From Anaerobaca lacustris (lineage in GTDB: Bacteria; Planctomycetota; Phycisphaerae; Sedimentisphaerales; Anaerobacaceae): a DNA stretch of 64,000 nt. This document shows positions 26,443 through 35,941 of the stretch, piece after piece (position 1 is the first letter of the stretch; the number at the start of each line of letters is the position of its first letter). The position numbers and the translations under genes were made by a program. The notes under the pieces were generated by a model. The model was not told the origin of the DNA and made no database searches. It saw nothing but the letters and a program-made list of their open reading frames with translations. Location: positions 1 through 64,000 of the forward strand of contig NZ_JASCXX010000016.1 in the NCBI RefSeq assembly GCF_030012215.1. The letters run 5' to 3'.

Positions 26443-27096
26443 GCGGTGCGATCGGTCGTGGGTGCTTCCACGGCCTCGCCCAAGGTCTTTGTATACCGAC
26501 AGTCCCTGCCTGCAACTCGGTTCGGCTGGTGAGCTAAAGACTCGAACGACGGTGGCGCGCCGCGTCCCTCCGGGACGGCGCGCACCGCGCCGTCGAGTCC
26601 GAACGGGCTGCGCCATCCGGTCGATCCCGCTTTCGCGCGTGTTGTCTTGTCATCGAGCGCGGAACATGTCACTCCGTTCCTGTTGTCTGAATTGTTCTGC
26701 CGCGTGTCTCGTGGCCTCGCCATCTTGAGACGGGGCGGTGCGACGCGCCGTGAACGCGTTGAGCGCATCGATCGAAGACGGCGATTGCAGTGCTGAGATC
26801 GCACCTTGCGCCCGGCGCGGCACCGGCGAACGGGGCAATGCACAGGTTTTCCACAATACGGCTTTGTGTCGTGCAAAACGTGTTGACAACTAAATTTTTT
26901 CGCGCGCAAAGCCTGTGGGCCTCAGCCCCTCGGTTTGGTGGATAAGAAAGCGGCCGGAAGGGCATTGATTTGGTAGGCGGGAGCGAAATAATAGCATCTC
27001 TATTGTTAGGTTTCTGTCGGAGGGTTGGACCCTCTTGTGAAACGTGAATATGTGGCTGATAAGAGCCTGATTATCAGTGCTGATAGGGAGATGTCG
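26443..27096 (+). other. Long intergenic region upstream of dnaA; candidate replication origin
   Basis: No gene is supported here. A strong hairpin without T run lies at 26555-26583 (GCGCGCC..GTCCC with GGGAC GGCGCGC), possibly ending the rplI transcript. Two near-consensus DnaA boxes are present: TTTTCCACA (26847-26855) and GGTGGATAA (26937-26945), each one mismatch from TTATCCACA/TGTGGATAA. Between them is an A/T stretch (CTAAATTTTTT, about 26890-26900). With dnaA next door this is a plausible oriC, but two boxes are few. A perfect inverted repeat CTGATAA/TTATCAG (27056-27062 and 27071-27077), with a third CTGATA, lies directly before the dnaA start. Confidence 0.45.
26965..26992 (+). promoter_or_regulatory. 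dnaA: Possible dnaA promoter
   Basis: TTGATT (26965-26970), 16-bp spacer, AATAAT (26987-26992), 20 bp after a DnaA-box-like site, which would suit autoregulation. The leader would be about 100 nt with the chosen start. Confidence 0.4.
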
Positions 27097-28566
27097 ATGC
27101 AGGGCACGATCACGGATGAGGGTTCCCGCACGGCGGGACCCGGTGCAGAAGCCATCGCCGAAGCTCTCATGGGACGGATCGGTCCCCAGAAATACAAGAT
27201 CTGGTTTCAGAGTTGTGCGCGGTTCACGTTGGCCGATGGGTGCCTCAAGATCGGCGTTCCCAACCCGTTCATGGCCAACTGGCTCGAAAGTCACTTCCTC
27301 CGCGACATCAAGGCGGCCGCGCAGGCGGCCACAGGCGGCCATCCACAGATTTCGTTTGTCATCGATTCGGAGCTCTCGGAGCCGCGTCGGGGCCCGGTCA
27401 GCGCGACGTCGGCTGCGGCACAGCCGAGCCCGCACAACCACGGAGCGCCGTCCCTGGCGTCGGCCCCATCGGATCGATCCAAGGGATTGAAGCTGTCGCT
27501 CGAAACGTTTGTCGTGGGCCCGACGAATGAACTGGCCTACAGCGCCGCCAGGGCCGTCGTCCGCGAGCAGCAGAGTCCGTTCAATCCCCTGTTCATTCAC
27601 GGCGGCTACGGTGTCGGCAAGACGCACCTGCTCCAGGGCATCTGCAACGGGGTCAGCGAGGTCCGCCCGCAGACGAACTGGCTCTATCTGTCCGCGGAGG
27701 AGTTCGCCAATCAGTTCGTGATGGCGTTGAAGACGAAGAAGCTCGAGGCGTTTCGCGCCCGCATGAGGAAGACGGACCTGCTGGCGATCGACGACGTGCA
27801 CTTTCTGGCCAGCAAGCCTTCGACCCAGGAGGAATTCCTGCATACGTTCAACACGATCAATCTGGCGGGCAAACAGGTGATCCTGGTCTCCGACGCTCAT
27901 CCGAAGATGATCGGGCAGTTGTCGGAGAAGCTGGTGAACCGTTTCGTCTCGGGCATGGTGGTGAAGATCGATCCGCCGGACTTTCCCACGCGTTGTGCGA
28001 TCTGCCGGCAGTTCGCCGAACGGATGGTCAACACCGCGTTCGGCGACGGCAGGGCCGCCCAGGGCGGACAGATGGCGGAAAGCGTCATCCGGTTCGTGGC
28101 CGAGCGGGTCCGCACCAACGTGCGCGAGCTGGAAGGCGCCCTGCTGAAGCTGGTGGCCTACGCTGCCCTGCAGAACGGAAAGATCACACTGGCGATGGCC
28201 CAAAGCGTGCTGGCCGAGCATATCGAGCGATGCGATCCGATCGTGCACGTCTGCGACATCGAAAGCACGGTGGCCGCCTATTTCGGCACGACGCTGGCCA
28301 GTCTCCACTCGGCCAAGAAGGACCGCACCGTTTCGCTGGCGCGGCATTTCAGCATGTACCTGACCCGCAAGCACACGAAGATGTCCTCCTCGGAGGTCGG
28401 CCGAGCGATGGGCAACAAGAACCATGCTACCGTTCTGGTGGCCTGCAAGAAGATCGAGGCCCTGCTCGAGCGCAACGAAGACGTGCACTGGCAGAGTTCG
28501 CACGGCCACAAGGTGGTGAAGGCCCAGACGGTCCTCATGGACCTCGAAGACGGTATCGCTCGTTGA
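27097..28566 (+). CDS. dnaA: Chromosomal replication initiator protein DnaA
   Basis: 489 residues. Domain I (LMGRIGPQKYKIWFQSC, GVPNPFMANWLESHF) and a short linker precede the AAA+ domain: Walker A GGYGVGKTHL (about 169-178), Walker B LLAIDDVHFL (about 228-237), sensor region LVSDAHPKMIGQLSEKLVNRF. Domain IV holds SSEVGRAMGNKNHATVLVAC, the DnaA-box-binding signature. Some landmarks differ mildly from the norm (MGNKNHATV instead of GGRDHSTV). ATG 27097 was chosen because AGGGAG lies 6 nt upstream; in-frame TTG 27025 and ATG 27091 are alternatives. dnaN, recF and gyrB do not follow; a YkgJ-like gene and dxs do. Confidence 0.94.
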   Translation: MQGTITDEGSRTAGPGAEAIAEALMGRIGPQKYKIWFQSCARFTLADGCLKIGVPNPFMANWLESHFLRDIKAAAQAATGGHPQISFVIDSELSEPRRGPVSATSAAAQPSPHNHGAPSLASAPSDRSKGLKLSLETFVVGPTNELAYSAARAVVREQQSPFNPLFIHGGYGVGKTHLLQGICNGVSEVRPQTNWLYLSAEEFANQFVMALKTKKLEAFRARMRKTDLLAIDDVHFLASKPSTQEEFLHTFNTINLAGKQVILVSDAHPKMIGQLSEKLVNRFVSGMVVKIDPPDFPTRCAICRQFAERMVNTAFGDGRAAQGGQMAESVIRFVAERVRTNVRELEGALLKLVAYAALQNGKITLAMAQSVLAEHIERCDPIVHVCDIESTVAAYFGTTLASLHSAKKDRTVSLARHFSMYLTRKHTKMSSSEVGRAMGNKNHATVLVACKKIEALLERNEDVHWQSSHGHKVVKAQTVLMDLEDGIAR

Positions 28567-28671
28567 GTGCGGCTTCTCGCACAGGCCGGTGTTCTTGGGC
28601 CGTGGGTAAGTGGGCCCGAACCGGTATCGTCGCCCGCCGTAGAAGCAGGAAAACATTCGAGTCTCTATTCT

Positions 28672-28938
28672 ATGCCTGATATGAAGAGAAACACCTGGGG
28701 CGCCAAGATCAAGCGGACATTCACATCGGTCCTGCCCGTTTCGAAGCGGCGCCGAGGCCAATGCGTCCATTGCGGCGCCTGCTGCAAGCTGCCCAACCCT
28801 TGCCCGTTCATCAAGACCAACGGGGACGGCAAGATCTACTGTTCGGTCTACCCCATTCGGCCGCTGAACTGCCGCAAGTACCCGCGCACCGAGTCGGAGC
28901 TGATTACCGCCGACACGTGCGGGTATCACTTTGACTGA
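28672..28938 (+). CDS. YkgJ-type cysteine-cluster protein (UPF0153 / zinc-iron chelating)
   Basis: 88 residues. The core RGQCVHCGACCKLPNPCPF, then YCSVYPIRPLNCRKYP and DTCGYHF, matches the CxxCgaCC...C...C...RPxxCr pattern of the YkgJ/Fliy-like family, whose members bind a metal ion through these cysteines. The biochemical role is unknown. The N-terminal 25 residues are basic. ATG 28672 is the best guess; 28681 is also possible and neither has a clear ribosome site. Confidence 0.75.
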   Translation: MPDMKRNTWGAKIKRTFTSVLPVSKRRRGQCVHCGACCKLPNPCPFIKTNGDGKIYCSVYPIRPLNCRKYPRTESELITADTCGYHFD

Positions 28939-29139
28939 CGGCAACCGGCGTGCTTCGGGGCGGTGGGTTCGCATCCCCAACGGCCCCTTTGCGCGCCTGC
29001 GTGCTTTCCTATCTCGCCCTGCCGCCGTGAATCGCCGAGGGGTTGGCGTTTTTTTCGCCAAAATTGCGATTTGGCTGCACGGCGGGGCGCTTTCGATTAG
29101 AATGTGGGCACTGATATCTTCATTGGGGTGATTTCCTTT

Positions 29140-31110
29140 ATGAGCAGTCTGTTGGAGACGATCAACAGCCCGGCCGACCTGAAAACGCTGTCGGTGCCGG
29201 AGTTGGAGACGCTGGCGGAAGAGATTCGTCAGTTCATGTTGAACTCGATCAGCCGGACGGGCGGCCATCTGGCGAGCAATCTGGGCGCCGTCGAGATGAC
29301 GCTGGCGTTGCATTACGTCTTCGACTTCAAGCAGGACAAGCTCCTGTGGGATGTGGGGCACCAGTGCTATACGCACAAGATCGTTACGGGTCGCAAGGCC
29401 GGGTTCGAGCGGTTGCGCCAGGTGGCCGGCATCAGCGGATTTCCCAATCCGACCGAGAGTGAATACGACCAGTTCACCGTCGGCCACGCTGGAACGTCGG
29501 TGACCACCGCCGTCGGCATGGCCCTGGGCGAGCAACTGAAAGTCAGGAAGGCCGAGCCCGGCGGCGATGGTGCGCGACGCAAGACGGACAAGGCCGAGCC
29601 GGCTGCACCGAGGATCGTCGCCTTCGTCGGCGACGCCAGCATCGTTAATGGGACCTCCTTCGAGGGGCTCAACAACCTCGGTCTGGTCAAGCGCCAACTC
29701 CTGGTCGTGCTCAACGACAACAGCATGGCCATCGACGCCACCGTGGGCGCCGTTGCCAAGTACTTCTCGCGCTTCCGCCTGAGCCATACCTACGAAGACC
29801 TGAGGCGAACGGCGCGGAACATCCTCGATCACGTTCCTGGCATCGGTCGTGGCGTCGACGAGGCCGTCGAGAAGATCAAGAAGAGCATTCGCATGGTCCT
29901 GCCGCCCAGCCAGTTGTTCGAGAGCCTCAACGTTCCCTACTTCGGCCCGGTCGATGGACACGATATCGAATCGCTCATCCGGCTCTTCGAGGCGCTCAAG
30001 GAGGTGAACCACCCGGTTCTGCTGCACGTCTACAGCAAGAAGGGCAAGGGCTTCAACCCGGCCGACGAGGGGCCGACCCGATTCCACTCGACCGGTCCTT
30101 TTAAGATCAACGGCAACTGTGTCGAGTCGGAGACGGACAGCGCCGAGCTGAGCTTCACGGAGGCCTTTGGCGAGGCGCTGGCCGAGCTGGGCGACCGCGA
30201 TGAGCGCGTCGTGGCCATCACGTCGGCCATGTGCGACGGCACGGGTCTGGCCGCCTTTCGCGAGAAGCACCCCGAACGGTTCTATGACGTGGGGATCGCC
30301 GAGAGCGCGGCGGTGGACATTGCCGCGGGCATTGCTAAGACCGGCCTGAAACCGGTGGTCTGCATCTACTCGACCTTCCTTCAGCGCGGTTTCGACCAGG
30401 TCTTTCAGGAGGTGGCCCTGCAGAACCTGCCGGTGGTGTTCTGCGTGGATCGCGCCGGCCTGGTCGGCTCCGATGGGCCGACGCACCACGGGCTGATGGA
30501 CATCGGCTACATGCGGATGATGCCCAACATGATTCTCGTGGCGCCGGCCGACGCCGTCGAGATGAAGCACGCGCTGGAGTTCGCCCTGGCGCAGGCGCAT
30601 CCGGTGGTGATTCGATATCCCAAAGACGCGATCCCCTCGGACGAATTCGTTCGGGCGGCCTCCGACAAGCCATTTGAGTTGGGCAAAAGCATTCTGGTCA
30701 AGCGAGGCCGCAGATCGGTGCTGACGATTGCCAGTTATGGGACGCTCTTGTCTGAGGCGCTCAAGGCGGCGCAGGCTTTGCACGATGATGGGATCGCCGT
30801 CGACGTCGTCAACGCGCGGTTTGCCGCGCCGGTGGACGAGAAAATCCTGACGGGTCTGTCGCGGAGAAAGGGCCTGATTACGCTGGAAGACCACCATGCG
30901 GCGTGCGGATTCGGTTCGGCCGTCCTCGAGCTGGCCTCCGAGCGCGGTCTCGACGTCGGCCGGGTCCGCGTCCTGGCGGCGCCTCGTCGCTTTATCGGAC
31001 ACGATTCTCGACGGGCGCAACTCATGCAGGTCGGCGTAACGGCCGATGATATTGTCAACGCGGCAAAGGAAATGCTGAACGACCGAGGCGGCAAACGCAA
31101 AGAGAAATGA
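29140..31110 (+). CDS. dxs: 1-deoxy-D-xylulose-5-phosphate synthase
   Basis: 656 residues. First enzyme of the MEP isoprenoid pathway, joining pyruvate and glyceraldehyde 3-phosphate with thiamine diphosphate. Visible landmarks: GGHLASNLGAVEMTLALHYVF, DVGHQCYTHKIVTGR, thiamine-binding VGDASIVNGTSFEGLNNLG, FGPVDGHDIESL, and the transketolase-like C-terminal half (AGLVGSDGPTHHGLMDIGYM). ATG 29140 follows GGGGTGA by 9 nt. The stop overlaps nadK by 4 bp; Dxs and NAD kinase are often neighbours in this pathway's context. A TAGAAT box at 29098-29103 may be its -10 element, without a clear -35. Confidence 0.97.
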   Translation: MSSLLETINSPADLKTLSVPELETLAEEIRQFMLNSISRTGGHLASNLGAVEMTLALHYVFDFKQDKLLWDVGHQCYTHKIVTGRKAGFERLRQVAGISGFPNPTESEYDQFTVGHAGTSVTTAVGMALGEQLKVRKAEPGGDGARRKTDKAEPAAPRIVAFVGDASIVNGTSFEGLNNLGLVKRQLLVVLNDNSMAIDATVGAVAKYFSRFRLSHTYEDLRRTARNILDHVPGIGRGVDEAVEKIKKSIRMVLPPSQLFESLNVPYFGPVDGHDIESLIRLFEALKEVNHPVLLHVYSKKGKGFNPADEGPTRFHSTGPFKINGNCVESETDSAELSFTEAFGEALAELGDRDERVVAITSAMCDGTGLAAFREKHPERFYDVGIAESAAVDIAAGIAKTGLKPVVCIYSTFLQRGFDQVFQEVALQNLPVVFCVDRAGLVGSDGPTHHGLMDIGYMRMMPNMILVAPADAVEMKHALEFALAQAHPVVIRYPKDAIPSDEFVRAASDKPFELGKSILVKRGRRSVLTIASYGTLLSEALKAAQALHDDGIAVDVVNARFAAPVDEKILTGLSRRKGLITLEDHHAACGFGSAVLELASERGLDVGRVRVLAAPRRFIGHDSRRAQLMQVGVTADDIVNAAKEMLNDRGGKRKEK

Positions 31111-31979
31111 GTCAGCGAAAGACCCTGCCGAAGCTGGTCATCTTCGGCGACCCGGCCAAAGGGCCGGTCGCGGAGGCCATTGACGATTTCACCCGGTTCC
31201 TCCGGGGCAAGGCGGAAATCGTCGCCAGTTGTTACATCGAGAAGTGCACGGCCGACGTCCTGCGCGAAAGCGATTTCGCCATCGTCTTCGGCGGCGACGG
31301 CAGCATCATCTCGGCGGCCAGGGACCTCAGTCAGGCCCATGTGCCGGTGATCGGGGTCAACCTCGGGAAGCTCGGCTACCTTGCCGAATTCAGCGTCAAT
31401 GAGCTGAAGGAATTCTTTGACAATGTTGTTGCAGGCAAGGCGCCCATCGAACGACGGATGCTGCTGGGCTGTTGGGTCTCGGAGACCGTCCAGGGCGGTC
31501 GGGAGAAGTTCCACTCGCCGGCGGTCAACGAGGTCTTCATCACGTCGGGCCCGCCGTTTCGGATGATCGAGTTGAAGATCGCCGTGGACGGCGAGCATGT
31601 CGCCACGTGTGTCAGCGACGGCCTGATCGTCTCGACCCCGACCGGCTCGACGGCCTACAATCTCTCGGCCGGCGGGCCCATTCTGGCGGCCGCAATGGAG
31701 GCGATGGTCATCACGCCCATCTGTCCCCATTCGTTGAGCTTCCGTCCGATTGTGATCGACGCGCGCAGCCAGGTCGAGGTCTGCTGCACGCGGGTTAACG
31801 AGGGCACGACCGTCTCGATCGACGGCCAGGTCTCGCGCACGCTGGCGGTCGACGACGTCGTGCGGATCGCCAGGGAGGCAAGCAGCTTCCACGTGGTGAA
31901 CAACCCGTTGCGGACCCCGTGGCAGACGTTGGCCTCGAAGCTGGGTTGGGCTGAACGGCCCAAGTACGAGCGTCCCTGA
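31107..31979 (+). CDS. nadK: NAD kinase
   Basis: 290 residues. Phosphorylates NAD to NADP. The diagnostic FGGDGSIISAARD loop (catalytic Asp in GGDG), GVNLGKLGYLAEF, and the second domain VSDGLIVSTPTGSTAYNLSAGGPI with TPICPHSLSFRPIV are all present. ATGA overlap with the dxs stop implies translational coupling, pairing NADPH supply with the NADPH-using MEP pathway. Confidence 0.96.
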   Translation: MSQRKTLPKLVIFGDPAKGPVAEAIDDFTRFLRGKAEIVASCYIEKCTADVLRESDFAIVFGGDGSIISAARDLSQAHVPVIGVNLGKLGYLAEFSVNELKEFFDNVVAGKAPIERRMLLGCWVSETVQGGREKFHSPAVNEVFITSGPPFRMIELKIAVDGEHVATCVSDGLIVSTPTGSTAYNLSAGGPILAAAMEAMVITPICPHSLSFRPIVIDARSQVEVCCTRVNEGTTVSIDGQVSRTLAVDDVVRIAREASSFHVVNNPLRTPWQTLASKLGWAERPKYERP

Positions 31980-32038
31980 CTCGCGTCGCCGCTGCGTCCA
32001 CCTTATGCCATGCCTGCTCTCCAAGTCGAGGTGACATG

Positions 32039-33853
32039 ATGAGAGCTACTCCATCGACAGGACAAACGGATGTCGAACGGCGGTTGCGCCGTCGAAAGAT
32101 CGTCGCGTGGGTCGCGACGCTGATCGTCGTTTGCGCGGTCACGTCCTTCTCGTCGGGCCATCGCTCCGGCGGTTACGGCGTTCCCCTGACTCCCAGCGCC
32201 GTCCATTCGCCCACGACCCCGCTGAGCAGCTACGAGGGCGGTCTGGTCACCACACCGAATCCCGTCGACAACAGCAGCGCACTGGCCGTCACCGGCAACG
32301 TCAGCGGCGGCAAGCATTTCCAGGGCTCCGTTCCGTATCGTCCCCTGACGAGCATCGACGCGCCGCTCGGCTCAACCTCGATCGATCCGTTCCTGCGGCG
32401 TACGATGCCGTCTGCAACTCCGGGCGATTCGGCGGGCGCATCCAGTCCATTCTATTCGCAGACCGGCACCGTGGCGACGGCGGCCTCGGGACAGGGATCG
32501 CTCTCTGTGCCCGGCCTCTACCGACCGGCGCCGGCCGATGCGCAACGTACGGACGACGTGCTTGCCCGGGCGGCGTATCCAACGCTTCCGTCGCTGTCAT
32601 CGACGGCGCCCACAGGCGATCTCGCGACGGGATGGCAGGCGGGGTCACCTTCCGATGGATTGGCGAGCGGACAGGACTACGATCGGCAGATGGCGCAATT
32701 GCAGGAACGACTGGCCCGAGTCAAAGCCGAACTGACCCAGCTCGAACGCAGTCTCGCAACCGGCAAGGGCCGTCCCGAATCATCTGCGGAACACCCCTTG
32801 GTTGGGCAGATGCACCAGCCCGACCTGCCGCCACAGGCGAGCAGGGAGACGCCCATCGGCCCATCGACCTCGGTCTCGGAAACCTCGCGGCGACAGGAAC
32901 TCCTTCAGGAGACGGCCCGGCTGCTGTCGGCGACGATGGGATTGTCCGATCCGGCCCCACAGCAGCACGATGCCTTGCTCGCCGAGGGTGATGCCGTCGC
33001 GACGCCGGAGATGGCGGCAGACGCACAGCCTCGGCTGCGACTCTACGACGCCCGAGACGATGCGCAGACATCCGCCGGCATACCTTCGTCCATCGATGCC
33101 CTCGTGTCACCTCGAACGGGTGAGGCCGCCGGGGTGGGCGCACGTCGCGACCTGAATGAACTGCCCGGTCTGCCTCGCATCGATACAGCCGCGCGGGCCT
33201 TCGAGAGACCGAGCGCTTTGCCGAATCGTCTGCCGACAAGCCCGGCGCTGGTTCAGGCGTCACGCCGTGAGGCGCTGCCCGGCCCCCACCGCGGCCTGGA
33301 ACCGGCCCGCAACGCGGCGCAGTCCCCGGCCGCTCCGACGCCGACCCATTCGGCAGGACCGTTGCCGCAAAACGACGACTCGCCTTCCGCCAGGGTATTC
33401 GAGCAGCACCTCCAGGAAGGCCGGCAGTTCATGCAGCGGCGCGACTATCGTCGTGCCTCCGAGGCCTTCACTCTGGCCACGGCCCACCGCCCGCACGATG
33501 CGCGCGGGTATCTCGGCAAGGGCCATGCCCTTCTGGCGGCCGGGGAATATATCGACAGTGCCCTGTGCGTCGCCAAAGCCGTCGAGCTCGATCTGCCGTG
33601 TGTACTGCAAAGGATGGATCTGATCCAACTCGTCGGCGGACCCGACGCGTTCATCGCCCACTTCAACGAACTCGATAGACGGATCGAGGCCAACGGCGGT
33701 CCACAGATCCAATTCCTGATGGCGTATATCTACTACCAGATGGACCGTCCGCAGGAAGCGAAGGCGGCCGTCGACGCCGCACAGAAGCTCTTGCCCGGCT
33801 CGGTACCCATCGACCTGCTCAGAGCCGCCATTGGTGGTCAGGTCGGAGGGTGA
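32039..33853 (+). CDS. Membrane-anchored, low-complexity protein with C-terminal TPR repeats
   Basis: 604 residues, not assigned to a known family. A basic N-terminus (RRLRRRKI) and one membrane segment (VAWVATLIVVCAVTSFSSG, about 23-41) are followed by about 400 residues of Ser/Thr/Pro/Ala/Gly-rich, probably disordered sequence. This includes a short coiled coil (MAQLQERLARVKAELTQLERSL, residues about 219-240). The C-terminus has TPR-like helices (EGRQFMQRRDYRRASEAFTLA, GYLGKGHALLAAGEYIDSALCV). It may be an envelope scaffold. GAGGTGA lies just upstream; ATG 32036 and 32039 are both possible. It converges on another TPR gene. Confidence 0.7.
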   Translation: MRATPSTGQTDVERRLRRRKIVAWVATLIVVCAVTSFSSGHRSGGYGVPLTPSAVHSPTTPLSSYEGGLVTTPNPVDNSSALAVTGNVSGGKHFQGSVPYRPLTSIDAPLGSTSIDPFLRRTMPSATPGDSAGASSPFYSQTGTVATAASGQGSLSVPGLYRPAPADAQRTDDVLARAAYPTLPSLSSTAPTGDLATGWQAGSPSDGLASGQDYDRQMAQLQERLARVKAELTQLERSLATGKGRPESSAEHPLVGQMHQPDLPPQASRETPIGPSTSVSETSRRQELLQETARLLSATMGLSDPAPQQHDALLAEGDAVATPEMAADAQPRLRLYDARDDAQTSAGIPSSIDALVSPRTGEAAGVGARRDLNELPGLPRIDTAARAFERPSALPNRLPTSPALVQASRREALPGPHRGLEPARNAAQSPAAPTPTHSAGPLPQNDDSPSARVFEQHLQEGRQFMQRRDYRRASEAFTLATAHRPHDARGYLGKGHALLAAGEYIDSALCVAKAVELDLPCVLQRMDLIQLVGGPDAFIAHFNELDRRIEANGGPQIQFLMAYIYYQMDRPQEAKAAVDAAQKLLPGSVPIDLLRAAIGGQVGG

Positions 33854-33933
33854 TCAGGCCTCTGATCGATCGAGACCTGTGTGTTGTGTCTCATGCGTCT
33901 TCCCGGTGCCAGGGTGCGCCATTGGGACGCAGC

Positions 33934-35307
33934 TTAGCGGCTGTGCCTCAGTAGCCGGCGTGGGTCGAGCTTTTGGAGTGCGTCCGTGATCCGGCGGGTC
34001 AGGCGAATCAGGCGGAGACTGTAATCGAGCGTGCGAAGCCGGCTGTCGCCCGGCAGCAGGGTCCGCGCCCGCCGGACGCGCTCGGCGGCCTTGTCCATCT
34101 GGCCGGCGGCAACGTACGTGAAGGCCGAATCCCGCAGCGCGCCGAAGTGTTCCGGGTCGAGGTCCAGGGCGTGCGCGAAGAACTGCGTCGCGTCGTTCAG
34201 GTGCCCCTTGTTGGCGGCCCCGACGCCGAGATAGTAGTGGGCATCGGCGTTGGTCATGTCCAGGTTGGTCGCGCGCAACAGGCAGCCGATGGCGTTGTCG
34301 TTGTCGCCGAGGGTCAGGAACATCGTGCCCATCGAGATCAGCGTGCCCGCATCGTCGATGTCGAGCTCCAACTCGGCCAGCAGGCAGGTCCGGGCCTCTC
34401 TGGGTCGCCCGTTGGCCAGCGCACACTGCGCCATTCGATAGTGCGGGCCGGGCAGGCTCGAATCGCGGTCGAGCGCCTGCTGGAAGAGCCGCTCGGCGCG
34501 AGTCAGGTCGCCCTGATTGAAGGCGATCTCACCCAGGTAGAACATCGCCGGGGCGAAGTCGGGATCGAGTTCGAGAATGCGGCGAAACTTCTCTCGCGAC
34601 GAGTCGATGTCACCGAGGTCCAGGAGGAACAGCGCGAAGTCCATGATGACCTCGACGTCGCCCGGATTGCCGCGCAGCTCGGTCAGGAAGTGCTCTCGCG
34701 CCGCGACCGGATCGCCGTGCGACCAGCAGGCCTGGGCGATGCGATAGTGGATCTGGGGGTGGCTCGGTTCGAGTTCGGCGGTCCGGAGCCAGCACTGGAT
34801 GGCCCGCCTGTACTGGCCGCGTGCGAAGAGGCTGTTGCCGATGTTGTAATAGCACAGGGCGCAGTCGGGTTCGAGTTGCTGGGCGAGGTAGAACATCTGC
34901 TCGGCCAGGTCGTGCAGGCTCATCTCGGTGTACGTGATGATCCGATTGCAGTAGCTTGGCTCGAAGTGCGAATCGAGCGACTGGATGTACTCGAACGTGG
35001 CGATCGCCCGGTCGTACTGGCCGGTGCGAGTGTAATCGACAGCCAGCGAGTTGAGGATCTCCAGGTCGCCCGGGCTCAGCTCCAGCGCCGCTTCGTATTC
35101 GGCGATCGCCTCGCTGAACCGGTTGATCGAATCGAGCGTCAGACCCTTGTTGAAGTGCCAGGCGCTGTTGGCCGGGTTGACCTCCAGGGCCATGTCCAGC
35201 TCGACGAGGGCCTGGGTCATGTGCCCGTCCTCGTATAGTTCATAGGCCTTGCGGGCGTTGCGCTCGGCGCGGTCGTAGGTCCCAAACTCCATGTCGTCGA
35301 ACAACAT
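33934..35307 (-). CDS. Tetratricopeptide repeat protein
   Basis: 457 residues made almost wholly of TPR units, about eleven: for example ALVELDMALEVNPANSAWHF, AIAEYEAALELSPGDLEIL, AIQCWLRTAELEPSHPQIHY, LTRAERLFQQALDRDSSLPG. A short basic tail (LIRLTRRITDALQKLDPRRL) ends it. No signal peptide is seen, so it is probably cytoplasmic and acts in protein-protein interaction. The frame is open to 35565, but the repeat architecture starts near ATG 35307, which has GGAGGT 11 nt upstream. The intergenic stretch 35308-35605 beyond it shows no gene or clear motif. Confidence 0.85.
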   Translation of the reverse strand: MLFDDMEFGTYDRAERNARKAYELYEDGHMTQALVELDMALEVNPANSAWHFNKGLTLDSINRFSEAIAEYEAALELSPGDLEILNSLAVDYTRTGQYDRAIATFEYIQSLDSHFEPSYCNRIITYTEMSLHDLAEQMFYLAQQLEPDCALCYYNIGNSLFARGQYRRAIQCWLRTAELEPSHPQIHYRIAQACWSHGDPVAAREHFLTELRGNPGDVEVIMDFALFLLDLGDIDSSREKFRRILELDPDFAPAMFYLGEIAFNQGDLTRAERLFQQALDRDSSLPGPHYRMAQCALANGRPREARTCLLAELELDIDDAGTLISMGTMFLTLGDNDNAIGCLLRATNLDMTNADAHYYLGVGAANKGHLNDATQFFAHALDLDPEHFGALRDSAFTYVAAGQMDKAAERVRRARTLLPGDSRLRTLDYSLRLIRLTRRITDALQKLDPRRLLRHSR

Positions 35308-35605
35308 CGTTGTGGCACACCTCCAGCGTTTCCAGGGTACGACATCACTACACCCGCCTCTATCGCCCATCGATGGAGGGGCCCTTAACCCATTTTCCCC
35401 CGCCCTCGCAACGCTTTTTGCCTGCCCGCATCGCCGCACACCCCTCACGCGTAAGTTCTTCTCAGAATTATGCTTAATGGAAGGTCTGCCGCGCCGCCGG
35501 CCATCGTGCCGCCCCTGCCAGCCGTATTTGCCCTCCCACTCTTCGCTCACCGTCTGATAACCCACGCCCTGTGACCACGAGCCGATTCGGCCACAGCAGT
35601 GCCCC

Positions 35606-35941
35606 TTATCTCAGGAGGCGAGCGACTTGGTTCCGGAGCTTGGGAACATCCGCCTGGAGAATCCCCCAGATGGTCTCGTTCTCAACGACTGTGTAACCAT
35701 GAACGATGACGTTGCGTAGGTTGATGATGTCGCGGGCATTCTCGATGTGGTCGGCCAACTCCTCGTCCATCCGCGTGGCTTGGCTCAGCGCCTCGCCGAC
35801 GATCATCAATTGTCGTTCCACGGCGGACCGCAGCAGAAGATCGCTATCGTAGTCCGCAAATCGCTTGCCTTCAACAAACTGGCTGAGGGTCTCGCAAGCT
35901 TGCAGAATGTCGTAGAGGTACTTTCTGCTCTCAGGCCGCAT
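35606..35941 (-). CDS. hepT: HepT-like (DUF86) ribonuclease toxin
   Basis: 111 residues, all-helical. It carries RNVIVHGY, the R-x4-H-x-Y motif of HEPN RNases of the HepT family. The partner nucleotidyltransferase lies directly upstream and overlaps by 11 bp. In the characterised MntA/HepT pairs the HEPN protein is an RNase toxin that is silenced by AMPylation of its active-site Tyr by MntA. That Tyr is conserved here. Confidence 0.9.
   Translation of the reverse strand: MRPESRKYLYDILQACETLSQFVEGKRFADYDSDLLLRSAVERQLMIVGEALSQATRMDEELADHIENARDIINLRNVIVHGYTVVENETIWGILQADVPKLRNQVARLLR

Noticed and set aside
29043-29061. TTGGCG-T7-CGCCAA as intrinsic terminator upstream of dxs
   Set aside because: The T run is in the loop and not after the stem, so it lacks the terminator layout.
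26890-31020. 1376-codon minus-strand frame opposite dnaA, ykgJ-like and dxs
   Set aside because: No recognisable domains; Arg/His/Leu-rich composition is that of an antisense frame in GC-rich DNA, and the plus-strand genes are certain.
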